NCBI GenBank assembly: GCA_017560255.1
Contig: JAFYOI010000008.1
Span: 62,001 to 126,000, forward strand
DNA: 64,000 nucleotides
DNA from: Clostridia bacterium
GTDB taxonomy: Bacteria; Bacillota; Clostridia; Oscillospirales; Acutalibacteraceae
Direction: 5' to 3'
Below the pieces are notes generated by a model. It saw nothing but the letters and a program-made list of their open reading frames with translations, had not been told where the DNA came from and searched no databases. The translations under genes were made by a program, and so were the position numbers. This document shows positions 42,442-51,058 of this stretch, piece after piece (positions within the stretch are counted from its first letter, which is position 1; every line of letters begins with the position of its first letter).

Positions 42442-43359
42442 ATGACAAAAACCGAGATTGTTGAACAGATAAAAATCGCGAAGAAAGAGAAGAACGCCGT
42501 TATTTTGGCGCATACTTATCAGAATCCTGACATAATAGATATTGCCGATGTGACGGGCGACTCTTACGCGCTCAGCCTCGCTGCAGAAAAACTCGGTGAG
42601 AAAAGGGTTGTAATGTGTGGTGTGCGCTTTATGGCGGAAACGGTCAAGATTCTTTCGCCCGAAAAAGACGTAGTCCTTGCAAGCGAAGGTGCAACCTGCG
42701 CTATGGCGGAGCAGATAACACCCGACAGAGTGCTCAAATTCAAAAAGGAAAATCCCGACGTTTGTGTTGTTGCTTACATCAACACAACAACCGCGCTCAA
42801 AGCGGTTTGCGATGTGTGCGTAACGTCTTCAACTGCGGTTAAAATCGTAAATGCGATTGAAAATAAAGATATACTTTTTATCCCCGACAAAAACCTCGGA
42901 GCGCACGTCAAGGCGCAGTGCCCCGATAAAAACATAATTCTCTGGGACGGTTATTGCCCCGTACATAATCAGATTACCGCTCAGGATGTTATTGATGCAA
43001 AAAATCAATATCCCGAAGCGACTGTTGCTATGCACCCCGAGTGCCCCGCTGAAGCACTTAAACTTGCCGATATGATAGGCGCCACAAGTAACATTATCGA
43101 TTATTGCAAATCCTGTTCAAATCCCGTAATAATTGCAACCGAGCGCGGCGTGTGCGACTATTTGTCGCTTAAAAATCCTGATAAGAAATATTATCAACTT
43201 GCCGCTGACAAACTCGTTTGTCCCGATATGAAAATGACTTCTCTTGAGGACGTGCTTGCCGCAATCAACGGTGAGGGCGGAGAAGAAATCGTACTGACTG
43301 AGGAAGTGCGACTCGGCGCAAAGGGTTGCATTGATAATATGATTAAGTATTCAAAATAA
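42442..43359 (+). CDS. nadA: Quinolinate synthase
   Basis: 305 residues. It condenses iminoaspartate with dihydroxyacetone phosphate, using a [4Fe-4S] cluster. AHTYQNPDI(I) near the start, VVMCGVRFMAET, the HPECP motif and the ligand Cys in IIDYCKSCSNP are present. ATG 42442 follows AAGGTGAT. nadB and nadC, the usual partners, are not adjacent. uvrC follows after ~30 nt and may share the transcript. Confidence 0.94.
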   Translation: MTKTEIVEQIKIAKKEKNAVILAHTYQNPDIIDIADVTGDSYALSLAAEKLGEKRVVMCGVRFMAETVKILSPEKDVVLASEGATCAMAEQITPDRVLKFKKENPDVCVVAYINTTTALKAVCDVCVTSSTAVKIVNAIENKDILFIPDKNLGAHVKAQCPDKNIILWDGYCPVHNQITAQDVIDAKNQYPEATVAMHPECPAEALKLADMIGATSNIIDYCKSCSNPVIIATERGVCDYLSLKNPDKKYYQLAADKLVCPDMKMTSLEDVLAAINGEGGEEIVLTEEVRLGAKGCIDNMIKYSK

Positions 43360-43390
43360 TATTTCTTTTTGTGAAAGGACGGTGGAGAAT

Positions 43391-45235
43391 ATGCCTAAAC
43401 AAAACACCGAGGCGATGAAAAGACTCAGGCGCAAGGCTATGACTCTGCCGCTTGAGCCCGGAGTATATATAATGAAAAACAAAAACGGAGACATTATATA
43501 TATAGGAAAGGCAAAAAAACTCAAAAACAGAGTCAGTCAGTATTTCGGATCGAATACCAATCACGGAATAAAGACGATTAAGATGGTAGAAAATGTTGAT
43601 GAGTTTGATTACATCGTTGTTGCCAGTGAGTACGAAGCACTCGTGCTTGAATGTAGTCTTATCAAACAATACCGCCCGAAGTACAACATTCTTTTAAAGG
43701 ATGATAAGGGTTACAGTTATATAAAAATTTCGGGTGATGAATGGAAGAAGATCACTCTTGCAAAGCAGAAACTTGACGACGGCGCGCAGTATCTCGGGCC
43801 GTACACAAGTTCTTATTATATTTCAACCGCGCTTGACGAGGCGGCAAAGGTTTTCAAGTTGCCGACTTGCTCCAAGATTTTTCCGAGGGATTACAAAAAA
43901 GGTCGTCCGTGCCTCAACTATTTTATCGGCAGATGCTCTGCGCCTTGTGCAGGTAAGGTGACAAAGGAAGAATATGCGGAAAGTGTAAATGAAGCGATAA
44001 ATTTTTTGCGCGGCGGCGTGAAATCCGTTTCCGTTAAGGAGATGGAGAAAGAAATGTTTGAAGCGGCGGAGAATTGTGAGTTTGAGCGTGCGGCGCGGCT
44101 TCGTGACCGTATTCGCGCGTTTGAAAAATTAAAAGAGAAACAGGTTGCCGTTTTGCTCAAAGAGAAGCATGCGGATGTCTTTGCCGTAGCACACGCGGCG
44201 GATGCATCCTGTATGAGCGTTTTGCGAATCAAGGACGGCAAGATATTTGACGCGGAAAACTTTATAATCGACACCCCCGAGGATGCAAAAAACGAACTTA
44301 TGCAACTTGTTGTTGGTTATTATTCAATAAGGGACTATGCGCCCAGACTTATAATTCTTGATTTTGAAGTTGATGACCCTGCGCTTTTGCAACAATGGCT
44401 CAGTGAAAGGTTCGGATACAACGTGCGTGTTGTCGGTACCGGTACGGCGGAAAATATGCGTCTTGCCCACCTTTGCCGTAACAACGGCGCGCAACATCTG
44501 TCCCACCTCACAGGCAGGGGAACAAAGGAAATGAAGGCGGTTGACGAACTGGGCGTATTGCTCGGGATTGGCAAAGCGCCGACATATATTGAATCCTACG
44601 ATATTTCTCACACGGCGGGTAGTGACCCCGTCGGTGCGATGATTGTTTTCAAGGACGGTAAACCCTATAAGACGGCGTATAAAAAATTTGCAATCAAAAC
44701 GGCTGTCGGCGGAGATGACTGTGCCTCAATGTACGAGGTAATCAGCCGCAGGGCTCAGCGTTACCTTGATGAAAAGGGTCTGGACGGCTTCGGTACTTTG
44801 CCCGACGTGATGCTCATTGACGGCGGTTTGCCGCAGGTGAATGCCGCAAATTCCGCCTTGTCGGAAAAGGGTATTTATACGGCAGTTTTCGGTATGGTCA
44901 AAGATTCAAAGCACAGAACCCGTGCGCTTGTGAACGAAAACGGAGAGATTGCGATAAATATGCACAGAGGGGTGTTCTCTCTTATAGGTAATATTCAGGA
45001 GGAAGTGCACCGTTTTGCAATTACTTTTCATAAATCGAAGCACACAAAATCTGCGCGCGCAAACAGTCTGACAAAAATTGACGGAGTTGGCGAAAAACGC
45101 GCCAAAGCGTTGTTTTCATACTTCAGAAGCATTGAAAAAATCAGAAACGCAAGTGTTGAGGAACTTTGCTCTGTGCCGACCATCACAAAACCGATTGCGG
45201 AAAATATTTACAAATGGTTTAGAAAAGAAGATTAA
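43391..45235 (+). CDS. uvrC: Excinuclease ABC subunit C
   Basis: 614 residues. The N-terminal GIY-YIG nuclease (PGVYIMKN, IIYIGKAKKLKNRV), the UVR motif (AENCEFERAARLRDRI), the C-terminal RNase H-like nuclease (ESYDISHTAGSDPVGAM) and tandem HhH (IDGVGEKRAKALF) are in order. It makes the two incisions in nucleotide excision repair with UvrAB. ATG 43391 follows GGTGGAG; GTG 43382 is the alternative start. Confidence 0.95.
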   Translation: MPKQNTEAMKRLRRKAMTLPLEPGVYIMKNKNGDIIYIGKAKKLKNRVSQYFGSNTNHGIKTIKMVENVDEFDYIVVASEYEALVLECSLIKQYRPKYNILLKDDKGYSYIKISGDEWKKITLAKQKLDDGAQYLGPYTSSYYISTALDEAAKVFKLPTCSKIFPRDYKKGRPCLNYFIGRCSAPCAGKVTKEEYAESVNEAINFLRGGVKSVSVKEMEKEMFEAAENCEFERAARLRDRIRAFEKLKEKQVAVLLKEKHADVFAVAHAADASCMSVLRIKDGKIFDAENFIIDTPEDAKNELMQLVVGYYSIRDYAPRLIILDFEVDDPALLQQWLSERFGYNVRVVGTGTAENMRLAHLCRNNGAQHLSHLTGRGTKEMKAVDELGVLLGIGKAPTYIESYDISHTAGSDPVGAMIVFKDGKPYKTAYKKFAIKTAVGGDDCASMYEVISRRAQRYLDEKGLDGFGTLPDVMLIDGGLPQVNAANSALSEKGIYTAVFGMVKDSKHRTRALVNENGEIAINMHRGVFSLIGNIQEEVHRFAITFHKSKHTKSARANSLTKIDGVGEKRAKALFSYFRSIEKIRNASVEELCSVPTITKPIAENIYKWFRKED

Positions 45236-45264
45236 ATCTGGTTTTCCAAAATTTGAAATTGTTG

Positions 45265-45293
45265 TTGACAATACCGCGTGTGTATGGGATAAT
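45265..45293 (+). promoter_or_regulatory. Promoter of rsmD-coaD
   Basis: TTGACA at 45265-45270, 17-nt spacer, GATAAT at 45288-45293. Confidence 0.75.
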
Positions 45294-45328
45294 AATTTAT
45301 TATCAAGTTTTAAAAGACGGGTAGAGAT

Positions 45329-45883
45329 ATGAGAGTTATAACAGGTACAGCAAAGGGTATGAGGCTCAGGGCGCTTGAGGGTGATACCGTAAGGCCGACA
45401 TACGACAGAGTTAAAGAGGCAATTTTCAGCATAATTCAGTTTGACATTGAGGGCAGGCGAGTGCTCGATTTGTTTGCGGGTTCGGGGCAACTTGGAATTG
45501 AAGCGCTCAGCAGAGGCGCGCAAACGGCAACTTTCGTTGATTCGAGCAAGGATTCAATAGCGGTTATAAAGGAAAATCTTGATAAAACAAGGCTTTCCAA
45601 AAGCGCCGTTGTGTTGCAGACCGATGCCGTCGGATTCATCAGGAATTATCGCGGAGTGGAGTTTGATGTGGTGCTTCTTGACCCTCCGTACTATGAAAAT
45701 TTGCTTTTGGAAGTGCTTCCCTATGCGGCGCAGCATACTTCCGAGAGCGGCGTAATCGTTTGCGAAGCGGCGGGCAAGAGTATTGAATTTCCCGCACAGG
45801 TCGGAGAATTCATCCTCACCGTTAACCGTAAGTATTCTCATACAATTGTCGGTGTTTACAGACATCGCAGTATAGTGGAGTAG
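45329..45883 (+). CDS. rsmD: 16S rRNA (guanine966-N2)-methyltransferase
   Basis: 184 residues. RVITGTAKGMRLRALEG at the start, the SAM-binding VLDLFAGSGQLGIEALSRGA and the catalytic DPPY are diagnostic. It methylates G966 in helix 31 of 16S rRNA. The ribosome site GGGTAGAGAT is modest. The usual partner coaD follows after 26 nt, an order common across bacteria. Confidence 0.94.
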   Translation: MRVITGTAKGMRLRALEGDTVRPTYDRVKEAIFSIIQFDIEGRRVLDLFAGSGQLGIEALSRGAQTATFVDSSKDSIAVIKENLDKTRLSKSAVVLQTDAVGFIRNYRGVEFDVVLLDPPYYENLLLEVLPYAAQHTSESGVIVCEAAGKSIEFPAQVGEFILTVNRKYSHTIVGVYRHRSIVE

Positions 45884-45909
45884 TTTCTGTTTTGCAGGAG
45901 TGATATTAA

Positions 45910-46401
45910 GTGAAAAAGATAGCAGTTTGTCCGGGTAGTTTTGATCCCGTAACGCTTGGTCATCTTGACGTAATAACAAGGTCGTCCGCACTTTTTGATG
46001 AGGTTATCGTACTTGTGAGTTTTAACCCCGCCAAAACAAACACAAGTTTTACACCCGAGGAGCGCGTTGATATGCTTGAGCGTTGCACAAAGCATTTGCC
46101 CAACGTGCGCATTGACAGTTATTCGGGCCTGATTGCGGATTACTGTGCGCAGAATAACGTTGCCGCGGTGGTAAAGGGGCTTCGCGCTGTTTCCGACTTT
46201 GAGTACGAGTTTCAGCAGGCGCTCATCAACCGCAAATTGAACGAGAAAACTGAAACGGTTTTCATCACTTCACTTGCGGATAACACCTACATAAGTTCGT
46301 CCGTTGTAAAGCAACTTTGTTCTTTCGGTGGTGATATTTCTACGTTTGTTCCGCAGGAAATTCTTGGAGAAATACTTGAAAGATTGTCAAAAAAACAGTA
46401 A
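45910..46401 (+). CDS. coaD: Phosphopantetheine adenylyltransferase
   Basis: 163 residues, usual length. PGSFDPVTLGHLDVI carries the nucleotidyl-transferase (T/H)xGH motif, with NRKLN and the C-terminal YISSSVVKQL. It catalyses the fourth step of CoA synthesis. The start is GTG 45910 after AGGAGTGAT. Confidence 0.96.
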   Translation: MKKIAVCPGSFDPVTLGHLDVITRSSALFDEVIVLVSFNPAKTNTSFTPEERVDMLERCTKHLPNVRIDSYSGLIADYCAQNNVAAVVKGLRAVSDFEYEFQQALINRKLNEKTETVFITSLADNTYISSSVVKQLCSFGGDISTFVPQEILGEILERLSKKQ

Positions 46402-46456
46402 AATAAAATTGAACTCAGGAAAATAAAATTAATATAAAAAGAAGGGACTGTGACCA

Positions 46457-46984
46457 ATGGAATTTGATAGAAATCCTATTGCAGAGATTGAGGAACTCCT
46501 TGACGAACTTGAGGATCTTATAGAGAACTCAGCGGGCGTTCCGCTTTCCAAGAAGAAACTTGTATCCGAAGATGAAATTTTGAGAATTGTTGAGAGTATC
46601 AGAAGCAATTTGCCAACCGAGATTATGCAGGCGCGCCAGATTGTTAAGGATAAGCGCGAAATCGTTATGCTTGCAAAGCGCGAGGCTGACGATATTCTTG
46701 CAAAGGCTGAGCAGCAGGCTCAGGCGCTTGTTGAGAAAGAGGCTATCGTGGGACGCGCAAAGATGCTCGGACAGGAGATTGTTGCGGGCGCGCAGAGAGA
46801 GTCAAGGGAGATCTGCAAGGCAACGGGTGCATACCTTGATCGCCTTATTATGCAGACCGACGATGCAATCTGCTCCAGCCTTAACGAACTTCGCAAGGCA
46901 AAGAGTATGCTCAAAATTGAGAGCGAAAACACACCTGTGCCGATGGAAGCACCGAAAGGTAACACGGGCGAGGATGAGGAATAA
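46457..46984 (+). CDS. Coiled-coil protein downstream of coaD
   Basis: 175 residues, almost all helical and highly charged. A long coiled coil (about 50-140, with AKREADDILAKAEQQAQALVEKE in two parts) resembles ATP synthase b-subunit or DivIVA-type helices but has no membrane segment. Proteins like this sit after rsmD-coaD in several Clostridia, to my recollection, without an assigned function. GAAGGGAC precedes ATG 46457. Confidence 0.6.
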   Translation: MEFDRNPIAEIEELLDELEDLIENSAGVPLSKKKLVSEDEILRIVESIRSNLPTEIMQARQIVKDKREIVMLAKREADDILAKAEQQAQALVEKEAIVGRAKMLGQEIVAGAQRESREICKATGAYLDRLIMQTDDAICSSLNELRKAKSMLKIESENTPVPMEAPKGNTGEDEE

Positions 46985-47046
46985 TACCCTTTTCGCATAG
47001 GACTTTTGACCCGTAGTCTGAACGGGTTTGGTTAGTTATGCCGTTT

Positions 47047-47079
47047 AAAGCACTGTTGATTTCCTCAGCAGTGCTTTTT
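47047..47079 (+). terminator. Terminator of the rsmD-coaD transcript
   Basis: AAAGCACTG (47047-47055) pairs with CAGTGCTTT (47069-47077), followed by T. Confidence 0.75.
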
Positions 47080-47107
47080 GATTTTTGAAAATATTGTCAA
47101 AAAACTC

Positions 47108-47136
47108 TTGACGAATGAGTATACTGATGATATAAT
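47108..47136 (+). promoter_or_regulatory. Promoter of rpsF-ssb-rpsR
   Basis: TTGACG at 47108-47113, 17-nt spacer, TATAAT at 47131-47136. Confidence 0.8.
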
Positions 47137-47139
47137 AAC

Positions 47140-47213
47140 TATTCGCAGCGCGTGTGCGTTGCTATCCTTGCTCCGTCTCAACGGGGCCAAAAGACCAGAA
47201 GGAGGTGCCGAAT
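47140..47213 (+). promoter_or_regulatory. Leader of the rpsF operon, possible S6:S18-binding RNA
   Basis: About 70 nt of leader can form GCAGCGC/GCGTTGC and CCGT/ACGG stem-loops before the GAAGGAGG ribosome site. Leaders that bind the S6:S18 complex are known at this operon in many bacteria. I have not matched the consensus. Confidence 0.4.
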
Positions 47214-47501
47214 ATGGCAGCAAAAAAGTACGAGGCAGTTATGGTTTTCACCGTTGCTAAGGGCGAAGAGTTCACACAGTCTCTTGTAGAGAAGTTCAAG
47301 GCTCTTATCGAAGCAAACGGAACCATCGAGAGCGTTACCGATTGGGGTAAGCGTCATCTTGCGTATCTTATCGACGACGAAGCCGAGGGTTACTACACTC
47401 TCTTCAACTTCACCGCTTCGCCGGAGTTCCCTGCTGAACTTGACCGTGTGTTCAAAATCACAGACGGTGCGTTGCGTTCATTGATCGTTTGCAACGGTTA
47501 G
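47214..47501 (+). CDS. rpsF: Ribosomal protein S6 (bS6)
   Basis: 95 residues, normal. KYEAVMVFTVAKGEE at the start and DWGKRHLAYLIDDEAEGYY are characteristic. ATG 47214 follows GAAGGAGG. An in-frame frame from 47154 would run through the leader. First gene of the rpsF-ssb-rpsR operon. Confidence 0.97.
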   Translation: MAAKKYEAVMVFTVAKGEEFTQSLVEKFKALIEANGTIESVTDWGKRHLAYLIDDEAEGYYTLFNFTASPEFPAELDRVFKITDGALRSLIVCNG

Positions 47502-47516
47502 TAGGAGGAGTTTGCT

Positions 47517-47963
47517 ATGATTAACAACGTTGTTTTGATGGGCAGACTCGCAGTCGATCCTGAACTCAGGACAACTCCCACGGGAGTTTCCGTAACGTCT
47601 TTCGCAATCGCTGTTGAGCGTTCATACGCAAAGCAGGGCGAGGACAGAACAGCGGATTTTATCGACATCGTCGCTTGGAGACAGTCGGCGGAATTCATCA
47701 CCCGCTATTTCCGCAAGGGTTCAATGATCGCAATCGAAGGCTCGCTTCAGACAAGAACTTATACCGACAAAGACGGCAACAAGCGTAAAGCGGTTGAGGT
47801 TCTTGCAAACAGAGTGAGTTTCTGTGGCTCAAAGAATGAAACCGGTACAGCGGGCGCGTCCCGTTTTGACACTCCCGGTTCTGCTTCCGGTGCGGCTTAC
47901 ACAAGTGGCGGCGCAGGCGATTTTGAGTCAATCGTAGATGATGAGGATTTACCGTTTTTTTAA
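47517..47963 (+). CDS. ssb: Single-stranded DNA-binding protein
   Basis: 148 residues. The OB fold runs from INNVVLMGRLAVDPELR to ~residue 105, a Gly/Ala-rich linker follows, and the acidic tip DDEDLPFF is the partner-binding tail. TAGGAGGAG precedes ATG 47517, 15 nt after rpsF. Confidence 0.96.
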   Translation: MINNVVLMGRLAVDPELRTTPTGVSVTSFAIAVERSYAKQGEDRTADFIDIVAWRQSAEFITRYFRKGSMIAIEGSLQTRTYTDKDGNKRKAVEVLANRVSFCGSKNETGTAGASRFDTPGSASGAAYTSGGAGDFESIVDDEDLPFF

Positions 47964-47997
47964 ACGCTTAAGAAACCAATAAAGGAGGAAAACTGTA

Positions 47998-48252
47998 ATG
48001 GCATACGAAAAGAATGCAAGAAACGATCGCCGCGGCGCAAAGAAGGGTCGCAAGAAGGTTTGCAACTTCTGCGTTGAGAAGGTTGAGTGCATCGATTATA
48101 AAGACGTACCGAGATTGAGAAGATACATCTCTGACAGAGCAAAGATTCTTCCCCGTCGTGTAACAGGTACTTGCGCAAAGCACCAGAGAGAGCTCACAAC
48201 AGCAATCAAACGTGCAAGACATATTGCTATTCTCCCCTATACCGCTGATTAA
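47998..48252 (+). CDS. rpsR: Ribosomal protein S18 (bS18)
   Basis: 84 residues. [18 protein letters not shown] at the N terminus retains three Cys, followed by [22 protein letters not shown] and [20 protein letters not shown] precedes ATG 47998. Last gene of the operon; the duplicated terminator block begins 6 nt after its stop. Confidence 0.97.
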   Translation: MAYEKNARNDRRGAKKGRKKVCNFCVEKVECIDYKDVPRLRRYISDRAKILPRRVTGTCAKHQRELTTAIKRARHIAILPYTAD

Positions 48253-48257
48253 TTTCA

Positions 48258-48363
48258 GTTTCGGGAAGATTTTGGCAGGATTGGTTAAAAACAGTCTGAA
48301 CGTAAACTCCTTGGGATTTACTCCCAAGGAGTTTTTACTTTGTGCGAAATCGCACCTTGACGT
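48258..48363 (+). repeat. 106-bp direct repeat, copy 1 (with terminator)
   Basis: Identical to 48443-48548 except for one visible base. It contains the rpsR terminator: CTCCTTGGG and CCCAAGGAG form a perfect 9-bp stem, then a T run. Confidence 0.9.
48304..48337 (+). terminator. Terminator of the rpsF operon
   Basis: AAACTCCTTGGG pairs with CCCAAGGAGTTT across a short loop, then more T. Confidence 0.88.
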
Positions 48364-48442
48364 ACCTTTGTACGCCTGACGGCACAATTTCACCAAATCA
48401 GCCGTGTTTTTACCTCAATCCATATTTTCATAGTTTCGTTCC

Positions 48443-48548
48443 GTTTCGGGAAGATTTTGGCAGGATTGGTTAAAAACAGTCTGAACGTAAACTCCTCGGG
48501 ATTTACTCCCAAGGAGTTTTTACTTTGTGCGAAATCGCACCTTGACGT
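48443..48548 (+). repeat. 106-bp direct repeat, copy 2
   Basis: Second copy 185 bp downstream of the first. Its terminator stem has one C.A mismatch (CTCCTCGGG against CCCAAGGAG), so it should be weaker. The spacer 48364-48442 shows nothing I can identify. Confidence 0.9.
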
Positions 48549-48572
48549 CCCGCAATAAATGAACAATCTGAA

Positions 48573-48650
48573 ATCTTCTCGTAGGGGCGGGCAGTGCTCG
48601 TCAACCTAATTTTGCTCATGTTTTCGCGGATAACCAATGCTCGTGCTTCT
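48573..48650. repeat. Degraded dispersed GTAGGGG-type repeat
   Basis: CGTAGGGGCGGGCAGTGCTCG is followed by TTTTCGCGGATAACCAATGC; similar in layout to 10637-10725. Non-coding. From here to 48788 I see no gene. Confidence 0.45.
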
Positions 48651-48788
48651 CGTCAGATATGCTAAAAAACATTACAATAAATTGGAAGATATAACAAAAA
48701 TAAATTTTTTCCAAAAATCTCAAAACTTTTTTTCGTTTCAAACGACTAATATATATAAGGGAAAATACGGATTGCAAAAAATGTCACC

Positions 48789-48816
48789 TTGTTTTTTTGC
48801 AAACGGGTGATATAAT
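48789..48816 (+). promoter_or_regulatory. Possible promoter of the 48852 lipoprotein gene
   Basis: TTGTTT (48789-48794), 16-nt spacer, TATAAT (48811-48816). Confidence 0.6.
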
Positions 48817-48851
48817 CAAATTGCGGGAATGAAGAAAGGTAAGGGATTATT

Positions 48852-49748
48852 ATGAAAAAACTCATATCTTTATTGTTGGTTGTAATAACGCTGCTCTGTA
48901 TTGCCGCGTGTGGTGCTAACACTGACGTTGCCACAACGACGGCTACAACTACCGTGCCTAACGATTACTACACCGGGGTGAGTCTCGACGAATACCTTGA
49001 GGACATTTTCTCGTCAGATGGTTTCAAATACGTTTGTTCAACCGACGAACAGAAAAACATTGTAATAGAAAAAGATGATGCAGAGGAAATGTATACTTAT
49101 ATAATGAAACAACTTGCGTATGCTGAAGAAATAAAAAGTGATACGACTGATGGTAAAAGTATTTACATAGTTTTCCAGGACGGAGAACCTTTGTTGCTGT
49201 CTGATCAGACGGATGCACCCGACGATTCCGCAGCATCGGCTGATGATTTAGTTGCGGCAAAGCATCGTTTCTATGGGGTTTTCTGGATTTACGAAAATGA
49301 TTACGCGGTTCATACCGGCTCGCCCTTTATGTCGTTTCAGGCATATTACCGGATGCCCGAAGGAACGTACGAGAAAGTCGAAGAAATGCTTGAGAAACAT
49401 AAAACCGCACTGCAAGACAATCCCGCAACAACTACAACTAAACCCGCCGGCGCGGTTTTCGATCTGAACAACGTAGAGCGCATTACGTTCTATTCGCACT
49501 ACGGTGCGGGTTTTGGCAGTGACGTGCCACAGGAAGATATGGCGGAGATTACCGCTTGGCTTGCTTCTTTTACTTTTGGCGAAAAGGCGCCCGAACCGGT
49601 GCCACCCGGAACAAATACTTATTATGTTGAAATAGAGTATCGGGACGGAACAGTTATAAAACAAGGCCTGGACATAATAAAAATTGACGGGGTTTCCTAT
49701 GAACTGGAAAGCGATGATGCCCCCTTGTGTCTGGATAATATAATATAA
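48852..49748 (+). CDS. Lipoprotein of unknown function
   Basis: 298 residues. The lipobox LCIAAC places the lipidated Cys at ~20. A short Thr-rich linker is followed by a first domain (about 40-185), a second Thr-rich linker (TTTTKPAG, about 194-201) and a C-terminal ~95-residue beta-rich domain (VERITFYSHYGAG...). No family recognised. AAAGGTAAGGG precedes ATG 48852. The 49763 gene follows after 14 nt. Confidence 0.65.
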   Translation: MKKLISLLLVVITLLCIAACGANTDVATTTATTTVPNDYYTGVSLDEYLEDIFSSDGFKYVCSTDEQKNIVIEKDDAEEMYTYIMKQLAYAEEIKSDTTDGKSIYIVFQDGEPLLLSDQTDAPDDSAASADDLVAAKHRFYGVFWIYENDYAVHTGSPFMSFQAYYRMPEGTYEKVEEMLEKHKTALQDNPATTTTKPAGAVFDLNNVERITFYSHYGAGFGSDVPQEDMAEITAWLASFTFGEKAPEPVPPGTNTYYVEIEYRDGTVIKQGLDIIKIDGVSYELESDDAPLCLDNII

Positions 49749-49762
49749 ACGGAGATACGATT

Positions 49763-50050
49763 ATGAAAGAAGTTCTTTTGAGTGCCGACGGCCCCGCATA
49801 TTTATATCTGGTGCCCGACGAGATAGCGGATAATCTGGAAAAATATTGTATGGATTTCTGCGACAGATGGATATGGGGCGGGCCCGAATCATCACGATTT
49901 ATTATTAATAACGTTGCCTGTTATGGCGTTGATGATTTTATTTATTACCTTAATAAATACGTTTGCCCCGATGAAAAAGCGAGGCTCATAAGAACTTTTA
50001 CAGCCTCCGTACCGAAACAATACCGCTTCCACCCGTATTTTAATTTTTGA
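49763..50050 (+). CDS. Small conserved-looking hypothetical protein
   Basis: 95 residues, soluble, rich in aromatic residues. LYLVPDEIADNLEKYCMDFCDRW in the first half and DDFIYYLNKYVCPDE in the second are the most distinctive parts. I recall similar small proteins in Ruminococcaceae without assigned function. GGAG lies before ATG 49763. Probably co-transcribed with the upstream lipoprotein gene. Confidence 0.55.
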   Translation: MKEVLLSADGPAYLYLVPDEIADNLEKYCMDFCDRWIWGGPESSRFIINNVACYGVDDFIYYLNKYVCPDEKARLIRTFTASVPKQYRFHPYFNF

Positions 50051-50078
50051 TATGCAAACTAAAAAGATAAATTACCTA

Positions 50079-50107
50079 TTGACAAACGGGTAAAACTCTG
50101 CTAAAAT
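50079..50107 (+). promoter_or_regulatory. Promoter of infC-rpmI-rplT
   Basis: TTGACA at 50079-50084, 17-nt spacer, TAAAAT at 50102-50107. Confidence 0.8.
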
Positions 50108-50111
50108 CTGT

Positions 50112-50270
50112 TAGACAACAAAGAAGAACTGTCTTTCGTTCTCACCTCTGCAGAGGGCTGCATGGGGTCAATACGGTAAGTGCGCGGTGTTATTGCGCCT
50201 TGTTTGTGTTGAATTGCGGTTGACAGTGTCAATCGCTTTTTTGTTTGTACTCAATTTTACTGGGGGTGCT
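50112..50270 (+). promoter_or_regulatory. Leader of the infC operon, probable L20-type leader
   Basis: About 160 nt of untranslated leader. It contains CTCTGCAGAG and a GCGGTTGACAGTGTCAATCGC stem followed by six T, which looks like a leader terminator. L20-responsive leaders with a terminator at this position are established in Firmicutes. Confidence 0.6.
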
Positions 50271-50275
50271 TTACT

Positions 50276-50794
50276 ATCAGCAGCAAGGAACTGCAAATTA
50301 ACGAAGAAATTCGTGACAAAGAAGTAAGAGTAATCGGTGCCGACGGTGCGCAACTCGGAATTATGAGCGCGGCGCAGGCGTTGGAAGTTGCCGAAAAGAG
50401 CAATCTTGATCTTGTAAAAATTGCTCCGCAGGCTGTACCGCCCGTGTGCAAAGTTATGGACTACGGTAAGTACCGCTTTGAGCAGGCCAAGAAAGAAAAG
50501 GAAGCCAAGAAAAATCAGCACGTTGTTGAGATTAAAGAAATCCGACTTTCTTTCAAGATTGACGTTCACGACTTTGAAACGAAGGCAAATCATGCAAAAC
50601 GTTTCCTCACCGCAGGAAACAGGGTCAAGTGTTCAATCCGTCTGAGAGGACGCGAAATGGGTCATCCGGAGATCGGATATGAAGTTATGACAAAATTTGC
50701 AGAGTATTGTGCTGATTTTGGCACAGTAGACAAGCCTGCAAAACTCGAGGGACGTACAATTCTCATGTTCCTTGTGCCGAAGCAGGGCAAATAA
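50276..50794 (+). CDS. infC: Translation initiation factor IF-3, AUC start
   Basis: 172 residues. The frame reads (ATC)SSKELQINEEIRDKEVRVIG, the classic IF-3 start, well upstream of the first in-frame ATG (50363), which would cut off ~29 conserved residues. ATC 50276 is placed 8 nt after GGGGGTG, and no ATG, GTG or TTG fits. Rare start codons in infC let IF-3 limit its own translation. The C-terminal domain includes KEIRLSFKIDVHD and the ending RTILMFLVPKQ. rpmI follows after 21 nt. Confidence 0.92.
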   Translation: MSSKELQINEEIRDKEVRVIGADGAQLGIMSAAQALEVAEKSNLDLVKIAPQAVPPVCKVMDYGKYRFEQAKKEKEAKKNQHVVEIKEIRLSFKIDVHDFETKANHAKRFLTAGNRVKCSIRLRGREMGHPEIGYEVMTKFAEYCADFGTVDKPAKLEGRTILMFLVPKQGK

Positions 50795-50815
50795 TATTAA
50801 CAGGAGGAAATTGAA

Positions 50816-51013
50816 ATGCCGAAGATTAAGACACATAGCGGAGCAAAAAAACGCTTCAAGATATCCAAGAAGGGTAAGGTTATGAGAGGTCACGCTTACA
50901 AGAGCCACATCCTCAACAAGAAGACAACAAAGCGCAAGAGAAATCTTCGTAAAGTTGTTGCAGCAGACGCAACAAACGTAGCACAGGTTAAGCGTTTGAT
51001 TCCTTACAAATAA
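50816..51013 (+). CDS. rpmI: Ribosomal protein L35 (bL35)
   Basis: 65 residues. [20 protein letters not shown] and [16 protein letters not shown] are family signatures. AGGAGG precedes ATG 50816. Middle gene of infC-rpmI-rplT. Confidence 0.97.
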   Translation: MPKIKTHSGAKKRFKISKKGKVMRGHAYKSHILNKKTTKRKRNLRKVVAADATNVAQVKRLIPYK

Positions 51014-51058
51014 GCCGTAAGGGTAACTAATTTTTGATTATAACGGAGGTAACAATAA

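Noticed and set aside
47968-48396. Minus-strand frame over rpsR and its terminator
   Set aside because: It overlaps ribosomal protein S18 entirely and runs through a terminator hairpin.
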